Assembly: GCF_021155765.1 (NCBI RefSeq)
Contig: NC_060108.1
Location: 12,497,425 to 12,561,424 of the forward strand
Reading direction: 5' to 3'
Source: Diprion similis
Taxonomy: Eukaryota > Arthropoda > Insecta > Hymenoptera > Diprionidae
Length of the DNA stretch: 64,000 bases
A program made the position numbers and the translations under genes. The notes beneath the pieces were generated by a model, which saw nothing but the letters and a program-made list of their open reading frames with translations, was not told the DNA's origin and did not search any database. Shown here piece after piece: positions 24,073-36,119 of this stretch (the first letter of the stretch is position 1; each line of letters begins with the position of its first letter).

Positions 24073-24436
24073 TGGGGCATTCCACGTCAAATCAACATGG
24101 GTTTTGCCATTGTTCTCACTTTGAAAGCTACAACTTTTTTTTTTACCGACTCAATCGACTCGAAAAAAGCTTGAGAATAGTAATAAGAGAAAATCAGCCC
24201 ACTCCAAATCCAAGCTTAAAAATGTTGACATCTGATGCAGGATTTTTCAGAATTTATTCAAATTTTTAATTTTGGACGGTCGATAAAATCGTTTCTAAAA
24301 ATTTCAGAAAATTCAAATTGAGTCAGAGAAAAAAACTGAGTACCTTTCAAAGTGTGAAAAATCGTAGAAAAAAAATCACGAGCTGAACTGAGAGGTCATA
24401 GGTAAAACCCAGGTCGATTTGGCGTGGAATGCCCCA
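24073..24436. mobile_element. MITE-like element with TGGGGCATTCC ends
   Basis: Terminal inverted repeats of about 35 bp. The left end is TGGGGCATTCCACGTCAAAT and the right end in reverse complement is TGGGGCATTCCACGCCAAAT, with about four mismatches over the arm. TA flanks both sides, fitting a TA target duplication. The element is 364 bp and non-coding. Confidence 0.75.
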
Positions 24437-24776
24437 TATATATATAAACATATCTATAAATTAATATACCTGGGTATTTATTTCTTATTCATTTTGCCCC
24501 GCAAACAATCGTGACGAATCCTGAAATTTTTTTATTCACCACAATTTCCCCATCCTCTCCTGCTTCTTTGCTTCTCCTGTCCTCTTTTTCACCTGTGGAT
24601 GGAATCACCTTCAACGCGTGTTCACCTCTCACAATTAGCCACTCGTAAGGTACGCGTATGTTTATCACCAGTCTTATACTTGATTCTCGATCAGATTTAC
24701 CGTTAACAAAATCTGCGGTATCGTCTGACGTATTTTTCTTACCACGGTTAATTATTTTTACGATATTTTAATTGGC

Positions 24777-24813
<37 letters not shown>

Positions 24814-25448
24814 TTGTTTTTACTCCTATATCATAATCCACACTTTTAATAAACGAGGTATTGAAAAAAACAAATTATCTGCACCGCACGATTTCCAGAC
24901 ACGATAAAATATTGATTCTGCTGCAATGTTTCCTGTTTACTAGCTGTAAAGTGCATCTAAATTGTTGGCTCAAATAAACTTCTGTAATCAGACGTTTCGT
25001 TGAGGTTGAATAGCAAAAAGTTACTTAATGGTGGTTCGAAATTTTTGGCTTTTCGACGAGAATTCTTTTTTTTTTTTTTTTCATCGGTGTTTCAAGAAAC
25101 TATCAATTTTCGAATAAGTATTTTCACGTAGAAAAGTTAAGAATATTATATATACATATATATATGATATATGTTAGTTGTTTTTTTTTTTCCTTTCAAT
25201 TGTAAAATGTCTGAAAAAGGGTTATCTTGATAGGATAAATTAGACAATTGTAAAAATAATTTTGATTCTCTTTTAAAAAGATTTGTCTTCGATTGTGTTC
25301 AGACTTGTTGATCATTTTCAATATTTTTTTTTCTTAAGTGTATTTTCAAGGTGAAATTCGTGTTGGTTCTGATATTAGTATAAGTGATAATGTTGGTAAT
25401 CATGATTGTGTTGCTGTTGGTGCTAAAGGAGGTGGATGTATAATATAT
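24437..25448. other. Intergenic, no gene seen
   Basis: Contains a perfect (AAT) microsatellite at 24777-24812, about 12 units, and T runs. Confidence 0.5.
24777..24812. repeat. (AAT)n microsatellite
   Basis: About twelve uninterrupted AAT units. Confidence 0.95.
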
Positions 25449-25938
25449 ATGGGACTTTCCACGTCAATTCGGCTTGCCTACAGACCACAATATTTTTACT
25501 TTGCTTCGTGAATTTGTCTGTGGTTTTCCTTACTCTGAAACATTTTTTTGAATTTTTTTTCAGATTTTTTTGAACAACAATTTCTGAGTTACGATTTTTT
25601 TTTTTTTAAGTGAACGATCAATCGTTTCTGGGATATAGACACTAAAACAAATAAGTTTTCTACACATCTTATTCTCGGCATGCAGTGAATATTTCATTAA
25701 ATTAATATTTCTTCTAACCGACCGTTTGAATACAAATTTTATCTATCATATTTTAGAAAATGGTTGTTTATTTCGGTTGGAAAAAAATCGTAACACAGAA
25801 ACGATTGTTCCGAAAAATCTAAAAATATTTAGAAAAATTATTCAGCGCGAGGACAACAAAAAAAAAAAAAAAAAAAACACAAAGCAAATCAAAAATTTTC
25901 TGGTCTCGAGGCTAGCTGAATTGACGTGGAAAACCCAT
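25449..25938. mobile_element. Second MITE-like element, related ends
   Basis: Inverted ends TGGGACTTTCCACGTCAATT (left) and TGGGTTTTCCACGTCAATTC (right, reverse complement), with TA on both flanks. It shares the CCACGTCAA core with the element at 24073 but is about 490 bp long with a different interior. No coding capacity. Confidence 0.7.
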
Positions 25939-26244
25939 ATTCAAAAGGTCGCTCTCAACTTTTTTACATTGGACAAAATAACAAAATGATATTAAAGTTT
26001 TTTTTAACGAAATCGAATGAATCTACCAGATTTCAAGCTATTTCAAATGAATCTTAGATCAATTAATTCAAATGCATCGGTGTATAAGGTTTCGCTTATA
26101 GTTCCATTATTTTCTATTTTTATGTTTTGAGGATGACCTTCGTATTCGTATAGCTAACGGATATAATAATTTGACACGTGATCAATATACGTGGCAATCT
26201 CGTAATAAAACTAATAAAAAATATCCCTTTTTACCCCCACCAAC

Positions 26245-26276
<32 letters not shown>

Positions 26277-26866
26277 AAGTGAATGGCCACCTCGGAATGG
26301 TGAACGTTTGTAAAAAATTCAAGGTGAACTCGAACATCACTGTGGATGGAAAACAGAGAGAGAGAGAGAGAGAGAGAGGAAGAGTGTTACAAGGTATAAC
26401 AGCTCTGCATAGATTAAATGTTTCCCAACATATACATATATATATATGTGTGTAAAAACGTATATTTTAAGTATATTTATTTTTTAAACTTCATCACTTT
26501 ACACAGATTGAATTTTAACTATTTTTTTTTTCTTTGTGTTTATTTATTTATTATGTAAACTTAAATTTCACGTACATGCATGAAAAGGAATCAAATTATT
26601 TGTGTATTATTATGTGAATACATGCAAATATTTTCTATTTCACACGATTTTCGACTACTACTAATTATATCCGCGGCAAATGTTGTTCCATAAATGTTGC
26701 CAAAAGTAGAATTTCAGAAGTTCTTCGTGTATTTCTTCACGTTCGTGGATCGAGTAGTAGACAAAATATCTATGCATGTATATATATATGTGTGTTTGTG
26801 TGTGTGTGTGCGTATATAGTTGGCTTTGACATTGACATTTCAGACTCTTGTTCGGACAGGCTGAGA
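25939..26866. other. Intergenic with simple repeats
   Basis: A (CT)n tract at 26245-26272 and an (AG)n tract at 26355-26378. The region 26781-26815 is TG/TA-rich. No gene supported. Confidence 0.5.
26245..26378. repeat. Paired (CT)n and (AG)n tracts
   Basis: About 14 CT units and about 12 AG units separated by about 82 bp. They are inverted relative to each other and could pair as a stem. Confidence 0.85.
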
Positions 26867-26872
26867 TTTATT
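26867..26872 (-). terminator. Poly(A) signal overlapping gene 6 stop
   Basis: AATAAA on the minus strand overlaps the TAA stop codon (GAGGAATAAATC). If used, the 3' untranslated region would be only tens of bases long. Confidence 0.4.
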
Positions 26873-29800
26873 CCTCGGCGACAGGTGTGCGCCTCGCCTT
26901 CTTCCTGAAATAAGAAAAAGAAAAGTTCGTTAAACGTGACTGATATACCTACCCGCGAGGCTTGGAGATTTTTTTTTTTTTTTTCAAAGTCAATGGAATC
27001 AAAGTTCCGATCAAAGGAAACGAAAGATAACAAATCACTGAAAATAAATTCAATATTAAATATTTTCAAATTATTCGAAGTTAGGAACCACATAAAATTA
27101 TTTGATGCTTTGGGAAGACGATGATAACCTGATTGAACATTTTTTTCCTTTTTTTTTTTTTTCGTTTCATTATTTCTCTGTGAATTTTACCTGAGCATGA
27201 ACAAATTCATTAATTGATAAATATTACTTACTTAGCTGGAAAACAGAGGAAAATTATTTCCTTATACATAGTGAGTTGTAATTTAAGTATGCATTTAGCT
27301 TGGTATTAACTAATCTAAATCTTTTCAATGATTAGAAAAAAGATTAGAAAATTTTAGGACTGAACTTTTTCCAAACTCGAATGATTATGAAAACAATTAT
27401 CAACGTGATTGTGTTCACTTAGCTATTCAATACGCCAAGTTATGATCCTTGGAACAAGACTTGCGAATACTAATTTTATTTATTTCCCATAATTAGTTTG
27501 CAAGTTTCTAAACGATTATTAAATATAATGATTTTTATCGAAATCAATTCAGCATCTTTAAGATAAAAATATTCTGTTAGTTTACATTCTTGAACTTTGT
27601 CATAGAATTTGGATTCTTTCATTTCTGCTGATGAATTCGATAATTCAATCTATTATGACTAGTTGAATTCAGAAACAACCTTTGAATAATTATTCAAAGA
27701 ATCGATAGTATAAAGGGAAGAGTAGAATCAACTTAGATGCAAAATGGTATCAAAAAGGTCATTTTCAAAGGTCAAAATTATAATTCATCCGGTTGGAGAT
27801 AAGAATTCGGATAGATTAATCAATAAAAAGATAGCAATATCGAATATTCAGAAACATGAACATCTATGTTATAGAATTTGAAAATATAGAAAATAGAAGT
27901 AACAAATGTCAAAACGTATAAAAAAAGGGTATATAGGAAACGAAAATATAGAATTCTGACAATCCTGTGTTTCAGCTTGCTAAATTCTTATTCATTACAC
28001 CGATTCTGTACATCGGCTTTCCATACTTTGATCTTTCTACATTCATGCAAATTCCATGAAACATAAATTTTCACAAAATTAAAATTTCTATACTTGACCC
28101 TTTCGTTCAATCAAAATCCTCCTAAATTTTGCACCCCCAGCAAATTTATCCTCTCTTTAATCTCAACTCACCCATTCGGAGCTCCGCCATAAGCTGTAGC
28201 AATGGAACTAGCAACGCCGCTTTTCCCGGTTGAATAGCTGTTGGCAATAGCAGTAACGACGCCAGGAAGCGAACCGGAAGATCCGGCGCGCCTGGAAACT
28301 CCAGGGAAGCTAAACATCATCGGGAAGAAATTGTTCAAGTTCGGAACGTAGCCACCCTGACGTCGGTTTCCGCTAACCGGCCAGGATGGAACGACAGATT
28401 CCTCGTCCTCGAAGTCATCCTCGTCCTCATCCTCAGCTTCCGGAACGATCGGTCTCTTCTTTCCCTTCTTTACCGGCGGACGCTGTGCCAACACTGTCGA
28501 ACCCTCGGGAGCTGGTGCCTGACCCGCTTCTTCCGGTGCCGCAGAATTCTCGGGAATTTCAACGGCCGCTCCTCCATCCTCTACATCCTCTGGCAGAGGC
28601 TCTGGATCCGCAATTGGGGTTTCAGGCTGTTCCTGGAAGGAAAATTTTTTGACTCAATTTTCACGCTAATGATCAATTTTCGCCAAAACTTTTCAGTATT
28701 TTCTTTTTTGCATATCTTAATGAGAATTATGTTCAAAGTTTGGAAAACGGTCGTCACATTAGATTGCATTGAAAGAAAAAAACGCACGTTTCTATATGTT
28801 TTGTTGATAGTGTCCAGCCGCAATTGGGTTGGTCAGCCTGTCAAGTAAAATGATTTGGCGCGTGCGCATTTCGGCGTTTAATCTTCTGAGACTGTCACGG
28901 TCGGTATAATGAGTGAAAAATTTATTTCTCTACAATTCATTTGTAATTAATTTTCTGTTAAATACAAGATTCATTTGGAAAAAAAAAAATCGGGGCCAAA
29001 AATTGTGTCTTGGAGGAAGACGGGATGTTATTCTATCAGTGCAGGTGGAAATAAGAAAAAAAAAAGGAGAGAGAGGAATAAATCTCTTTCAAAACTCATC
29101 GTTTCCCCGAGAATATATGTAAATAATTTTGTGGTTTCTGTTTTGTTTTTAATTTTCATGGCAAGGAGAGTGAGTGCTGCTTTACCTTGCAACTAGTACT
29201 GAAAGTAGTAGTTCCGAGGTGACCGCCAGACGCCGCATCATTCTCGCCAGTGAATACTGACGGTTTCTATAAAACAGTGAATCAATCAGTGAATCCCGTG
29301 GTGATGGAATGATTTTTTATACCCTCGTTATACGTCATTTGGCGAAAACAGAAAGCGCACTTTTATGCTTTCGCATTAAGAGCCATTATCGAGATAAAAA
29401 TGATGATTTCATGCAATGAACTATGGGTAACCATCCTTTGGTTAGCTTTGTGTGGAATATTTAACGCCCCCAGCAGTTATCCTTGATCGTGAATGACGGA
29501 GATATAAAATTTCGCACACGAATAACGCAAAACATCGTTAAAATCTCCGAGAATCCCGTTAAAATATTTTTTGTTTTTGGTTTTGTTTTTAATTTCCATG
29601 TAAACTATAAAAATTCAGATTTCAAATGAAACCGTAAGAAAGAAAATATATTTAATAAAATCGATACGATTCACGAGTCTCTCAGAGTTTCGAAAACCTG
29701 TTTTCCCTTTTACAAAACGATACAAATTTCTTCCATTCGGGAAAAAGGAAACTAAAATGGCCGCGCCTACCTGCGGCGAATATACGGCATCGGGTTGATC

Positions 29801-31647
29801 TTGAACTTGTTGATCATCATCACGGAATCCAAGGTTAGGGTTTGCAACTTCCGGTGCGGCTTCAGCCTGGGCTCTGGATACCTCGGGCTCGTCGATCGGT
29901 TCCGGACCGTTTTTTAAGCCAGTTGGTGGAATTCCGCCCAAATACGATCCTCCGCTGACTGAATTTCCTTGGGCAAACACCCCCGTGGCTTGATCACCGT
30001 CTTCGGATCTGCGTGCCGGTCTGTAATATCCGGTGAACATCATGGCACGTTGTGGTACCACGGGTCTTAACGGGGCCCGTTTTTCCCTCAGGAATAAAAC
30101 CGGGTTTCCATAGGCGTCGAGCATCACGGAAACTGAAAAACGTATCGTTTCAATGACGGTTTATAAATATTGTTCGAATTACAAGAAAATTTGGTACTAT
30201 TATTATAAAATATTTATAGTGCGAGATTGTACTTCTCGATACAACGTTTTCTCGTTATTGAAACAGCAAATTTATTTGTTTGGTTTTTTTTTTTTTTTTT
30301 TTTTTTTCTTTTGTTTTGGGGGCATTTTTTACTCGAATAATATCCTGACATTAATTTATTCCTGCATCAATATTAAATCGTTGCAACAGTTGCAAGAAGA
30401 AAATATTGAAGCAGTGATCATAATCGAAAAGAATAGTAACTTGTACTTGTTTTTGTGTTTAATAATAATTTACTGGAAGAACAAAGATTGTTTAAAACTG
30501 TAGAGTAAAAACAATTATAAATTTTTATCGGTCTAAAAATATTGCTGAATTTAGATTTTCAAGGGAGATGATAGGTTTTTGAGTGAAAATCTGTATTGAG
30601 GTGAAGTAGTTATATAAATTGGACAGAGACGGTTAAAAGAGGGGGAATCAAATCGCGAATGGATATTCACTGGGCCACTTTGAGAACGTTGAACTCGTGG
30701 CCGTTAAGCAATCGTCTAATTTGATCAATAAAGTGATCACGCCGATTATTCAACCTTCACATTTTCACGGTCAATAATACCGATGTTCTATTCTACTATA
30801 TAGTCTTAAATTATAACCTGCCTTTATACTGTACTTAATTATTATCAAACGAGCTGCCGTTGAGAAGAAATAATTTATTGAAAGTAGGCCAAAAAATAAC
30901 CGAAAACTAACTTGCCGATCTCTGATTACATAGGATGGCGACTAATTAGATCTGATTTCTGAATTCAACGATACGTGTATCGATCACAATCAAATAAATA
31001 CAGTCTAGAATCCCCAATATTTTTTTTTTTTTTTTTTATCATCAGTTTCATCGAGTAATTTATCCAATTGAATATCCTTCAGGCTAATCACATTCGTTTT
31101 AATACAGATTTAATTTTGATAAATAAGTGGTATTTTACGATGTTACAGGAAATATCGGTCACCGAATTGATGAAACATTGTAAGCAAATCGATTAATATT
31201 AGTAGCGTGATCAATTTATTTTTCGAAATGAGAAATAAAAAAGAAAACAAAAGGTAGGTAAGGAAAAAAAACGGCGATAGAATCATTTCAGACGTTCAAC
31301 AGTAAATTCGTGCAAAATCAGAAAAAAATATTTAATGAAATGGAATAAAAGCATGACGTTAATTGAGAAAAAAAAAAAAGCGCCTGACCAACTGGCAGAA
31401 CAGCAATTGCGAATAATTTCATTAAAATTTCTGTAAAAAACAAAAAAACAACCAGACAAAACAAATCATCGCAAAATGGTGTATAAAAAGTGTTTAAAAA
31501 TCGGCAAAGAAAATCGTATTCCAGCCGATTGGACAGTTCTGTATGGTCAATTCTATACTCACGAGGTTCTGCCGGGATGACTCGAGCCGTCGATATCGTT
31601 GCGGAAATCGCAACCGCAGCTAACGCCAGTGTCAAGTACGAGGTCAT
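26868..31647 (-). CDS. Gene 6: secreted acidic Pro-rich protein
   Basis: Five exons with matching phases: 31647-31563, 30132-29771, 29266-29186, 28632-28172 and 26904-26868, total 1026 bp, 341 aa. Donors in order are GTGAGT, GTAGGC, GTAAAG and GTGAGT. The signal peptide is MTSYLTLALAAVAISATIST. Then come a segment with dibasic and RxxR-like sites (LREKRAPLRP, RPARRSEDGD), an acidic Gln/Pro middle, a Thr/Ser-rich 27-residue piece (exon 3), another Glu/Pro segment, the basic KKGKKRP next to the acidic EDEDEDDFEDEE, a C-terminal AIANSYSTGKSGVASSIATA stretch and the tail KKARRTPVAEE from the last 37-bp exon. I do not recognise the family. It could be a cuticle-associated protein or a secreted precursor cut at basic sites. 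The last exon is the least certain part: read-through of the fourth donor would end the protein at GAPNG. Confidence 0.72.
28813..28847 (-). pseudogene. Possible relic of exon 4 start in gene 6 intron
   Basis: Minus-strand TGACAG then CAACCCAATTGCGGCTGGAC resembles the real exon 4 start (TTCCAG ... CCCCAATTGCGGATCCAG) about 200 bp downstream. In either tested phase it meets a stop soon and has no donor, so it is not a usable exon. Confidence 0.3.
29186..29266 (-). other. In-frame 81-bp cassette exon of gene 6
   Basis: Exon 3 begins and ends in phase 0 (TTTATAG acceptor, AAG|GTAAAG donor) and encodes 27 residues starting KPSVFTGEN. Skipping it would keep the frame. It also contains an ATGATG with a short open frame in another phase, which does not connect to any downstream exon. 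Confidence 0.6.
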
Positions 31648-31874
31648 GGCTGGCAATGCGACGTATCCGATATTAAATTTTCTGTGAAAAATCGAACGTT
31701 TTGGAACACTTTGGATGCTATTCGTGGGATCGATACCCGAATGAACGATACGTTGGTCTATAATCTACTCGGCAATCTTGAGAATCGATGTACAAGGTAC
31801 ACTACTCGAGGTACACTTGCATGGCTGGTGCAAATGTCTGTCTGTCGTTTGTGTCCTCTTCTCTCTGCAATTCC

Positions 31875-31881
31875 TTTTATA
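31875..31881 (-). promoter_or_regulatory. Gene 6 TATA box
   Basis: GGGTATAAAAGG on the minus strand, about 230 bp above the ATG, which leaves a leader of about 200 bases. The initiator is less clear than in other genes of the window. Confidence 0.55.
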
Positions 31882-32166
31882 CCCTGGCTGTAGAGTATTT
31901 GCGGGATGTTCAACCCCCTCCAAAGAACATCTCGGTTCTAACACACCGCGTTGCGTTACTTCGGCACGCATGGACACGCGTCCCTACGTGATCATCATCG
32001 CAAATCTCTCACAGCAGTTGAATCTAATGAATTAATTGTAAATTCATCAAAATTTAGGCGGACTCCATCCGACTCCGAGGATTCTTTGAGACAGCTATTC
32101 TCGATTTTATTCTCGGTCGCGGATTTCACCCTTTTCTTTCACATTTCAGACCACGCGACGTCGCGC

Positions 32167-32193
32167 TTCTTCTTCTTCTTCTTCTTCTTCTTC
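32167..32193. repeat. (TTC)n microsatellite
   Basis: Nine TTC units in an interrupted pyrimidine-rich context. Confidence 0.9.
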
Positions 32194-32812
32194 GCGAAGA
32201 AAAAAGCCACCCTTGCTTCTCCATGAAAGCTATTCCCAGTCAGGTTACGTCCATTTCATTTGTCAGGAATACCAAAACACACCCTCCGCATACTTCTTTC
32301 CTCTTCTTCTTCTTTTCTTTCCTTCCTTCGTCTTTTCGACGGGCGAAAAATCAACCACGGAATGAATTTGCTAACGGCGATGAAAGATAGTTATGCAGAA
32401 TACTGCATGTGCGGTGCACCCATCTATCTTCTTATTTTCTTTACTTACCAGCGGCATGAGTCACATATATTACACCGAACTCATGATGCATCGCGGAATG
32501 CCATCGACCGCTGTTGAATTCGTTTACTCGAATCAACTGAAATGGTTTTATGCTAAAATTCATCTCGCACGATTCATGCTCCCAAAATTATTCCTTCAAA
32601 TCATCTCCTGTGTACAAATAAATCAGGAAATCTATAAATTCGAGCGATCAAAGACACCGTCAAGTAGTAGAAATGGAAAGTAACGTGAGCATTTTCATCA
32701 AAGTTCAGTCTGCGATTCCCGATGGTGGTTCGTTCATTCATCGTCCTGACATGACGGTCGGAATCTGAATCTGTCGGTCGATCAAGGCGGGATCATGAGT
32801 GATCCAAGGTAC

Positions 32813-32836
32813 AGAGAGAGAGAGAGAGAGAGAGAG
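32813..32836. repeat. (AG)n microsatellite
   Basis: Twelve AG units. Confidence 0.9.
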
Positions 32837-35800
32837 ACACACGGGGCGAAGGCGGATCTTCGACGTAAGTCTGTCGAATTAAAATTCCTCTCATGATTTT
32901 CCCGGCCACCGCCACTGGACTCCTTCTGACTTTTGATTATGGGACTTGAGGATCACACAAAGTTGTTACTGTGTGCTGGAATCGCTCATGAGAAACCGAT
33001 GCAGACGAGCGGCCACGTCGATCATTATTATACCTCGAGAAGACGGCACAGGATGGATTATATGGGGTACATGGTGTCTAACGTAATCGATTGGTACAGA
33101 CCATTCTTTTCAAATCTCGAGGTCCCCGATTTGTCGATTGTAACTTTGGGCCTTGGATTGTTACGGGGTTTATACCTGCGCAAATCGACGTCGATATGCG
33201 TCCTGCGTTATTTTATCAAATTCTCTCTCAAAAATTTTTCTTGAATTTGACAAATATGGCTAATAAACTGTTTTAATTATGCAAAGACACGTGGTTTTAT
33301 TGGATAATATAAATTATTGTTTTGGCCTCTTTTTCTCGAATCAAATATCATTTAGTTTTATTGAAACAAACATTTCTTTTGCAATATTTCCTCGCCAGGT
33401 TTGGTCACTTCAATGAATCTTTGGTTTTTCTGCGTAGTCAGAGATTTTTTTTTACTGTTCTTTACGAATAATAGATCGAAAGAAAGTAGATCGAAAATTG
33501 ATGAAATTGTAAAATATTCGTTATTTTTTTTTACGTATATTGAGACATTCATACATAAATTCAAAAAATTAATGTTTCCTGATTAGAGTTGGTATTAAAA
33601 AGTGCAAAATATTTCAACGCAATACGAATCAACCGTAACTTGTAGCAATTAAAAATATCTGAAGTATAATAAAATTATGCTGTCAGTAACTATATTGATA
33701 GTGTAAATAATCGTAAATTTGATGTTCTTCTTTAGAAGAAATAAAATTAAAAAATTAATACACCTAAACCTGACAATATTTGCTAAGTATAAATATGGAC
33801 TATAAAATTATCGTTTTCAGATATTAAAAAAAAAAAAATTTGTATTTCATCAGAACGCACCAATTAAACGGGCCAGTTTAAAAATTTTCAATATACGAAA
33901 TTCGATATATATTTAGATATAGTTGAATTAAAGAAAAATCCTTAGAAATGAAACTGAAATGGTTGCGAAGTTTGAAAAGGATCGCCTATACACAGCATGA
34001 AAATTTCGTTTCTTACAGGCCGGAAGTTGTGTGGCGTCATTCGATAAACGAATGTCAACGAACACGAAGTTCGCATCCTTTGATCATCGTCATACGACCG
34101 TATGACGATATGTGATAATCGATTATGCACTCCGAACAATGTGCAACATTTTTTTTTCGTTTCTTTTCTCCCCGGAAGCCTTAAATTTAATTCAATGTTC
34201 TGCCTGGTGCATGCAGAGTTTAACAAAAATCAAAACGTTGCAAAGTTTTGTTCGTTACAGTTTCTGGGAAATAAAACGCTCAAATTTAAGAAAAAATTTA
34301 TCACAGCTGACTGTATTCAGTATGATTATAATTTTCAATACTAAATAGTTTTGCTCATAATTAATACCATAAATCTGTTTTTCAATTACAATAACAATTT
34401 AACATTAATTTATTGCTCGTAATAGTGGCAAGAAAATATTTTAGGCATGACGATAATTATTCAAAAAGAATAGTTATTTATAATAATCGATTTTCTGATT
34501 ATGGCTACAAATTTCATTTACATTTTCTACGCAAAATACTATCAGAATTTTTTTTCGCACTATGTAAAGCAAAAAATGTCAAAATTTTACCAAAATACAC
34601 CGCGTGATTCATAGAATCTGCATTTTACCCAATTATCGGCAATTTGTATTTCGGACCACCGCGCCATTTTGTCTAATGATGAGATAACGCTGGAATTACA
34701 TTATGTAGCAAGTTGCTAATATCCACGCGAACTCTTTGTTCCAACTAGCCAATTTAGCTTTGTCTAGCTTGTCTGGCCTCGATATTTCGCTCCCACCAAT
34801 TTAGTATTCGAGATCTAACTCTCGCCCAGGCTGATTGCGGGCGAGACAAAAAAGTTTTCTTGGCTCTCTCATATATTTGAGAGAGGCTACGTGATGCACC
34901 GATACGTGCCGCCAAAATATAACGGGTGATTATTTTTGTGTACTGAATTTTAACGGAGAAAAAAATCTGTCGAGTAAGAATAAATTAATGTAAGATTTTT
35001 TTTCTTGCTTTTTTTAATTTTTTCTCTTTCTTTTCAATTTGATCGTAAGTTAGTGCTGGACAGTATGTTATAGTACGTGCATTGAGAATGACTGAAAATA
35101 ATCGATTATCGATTAATTCCATCGTTTTGTCCTGATTTATCGAGTATAATTGATTATTTTTCCTCACAATCGGTTTTTGATTTTTACTTCCATGAACGAC
35201 GCGATACAATATTTATCTATTTAATTAGAGTATCAATCAGTTATTATCATTGATTTATTTAGTAAACACCTATTTTTATATAATAAATGAAATGTAATTG
35301 AATATATTCACACAAAATTGAAAGATATTTTTTATTCAAATATGAAACTACATATTGTTAAAAAAAGTTTTTCGTTATTGAGACTATATACTGAAATTTC
35401 CTTAATTTTGGTTAAAAAAATAAAAAATATAAAATTATCTATTAATCGATTAATTTTTATTCACTCAATCGATCCGTGTTCGATTTTTTTTTTTTTTTTT
35501 TTTTTGGACACCATGAATCGATGTGTCGATATGAACTTTTCGTAGTTTTCTTTTCTTTTCTTATAATGAATCTAGCGTGAGATTTTCCATTATTCGCGTA
35601 AACCCATTGTCTCCGAATCGTCGTCACGTTTTGCATATGACGTATAAGGAATTCCATGTGACGATGGAGAAAAAACATCGAACAACTTCCTTCGCAGCAA
35701 AAGCGTGCGATGAATTTTCAGCTTAAGTGTACAGAACGAACAAATAATATGAATATAAGAAAAGGCAGTGAAATGATCGGAAAGATAATTATTAAGAACG

Positions 35801-36071
35801 TTGAAAAATTATTATCTTACGGGAATGAAAAACAAAATTACCAACTACGTCAAGATAGACCTCGTAATCCGGGATTCAAATTAATCGCGCAGTTTACAGA
35901 GAATAAATTTAAACGAAGAGGAGTCGAGAGAACAAAAAACAGAACGGGATTCGCAATAATCGCTGTACGACGAGCGAATCTATAATTCGCACGAGTACTG
36001 AGATAAAATCAAAAATTGACATCTCGATCGCCGATTTAATAGCCTCCGGGTTTCCCGCCCCCGGAAGTGTT

Positions 36072-36074
<3 letters not shown>

Positions 36075-36115
<41 letters not shown>
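36075..36115. repeat. (TC)n microsatellite
   Basis: About twenty TC units. Confidence 0.92.

Positions 36116-36119
<4 letters not shown>

Noticed and set aside
29186-29226. ATGATGCGGCGTCTGGCG as a separate start codon and signal peptide
   Set aside because: Its phase does not fit the next exon, while the other frame of the same exon links exons 2 and 4 of gene 6 in phase 0.
31730-31745. GGGATCGATACCC resembling a tRNA T-arm
   Set aside because: No anticodon or acceptor stem could be placed around it.
31684-32683. Overlapping plus-strand frames upstream of gene 6
   Set aside because: Several frames are open at once in GC-richer promoter-proximal DNA. None has a signal peptide or connected splice sites.
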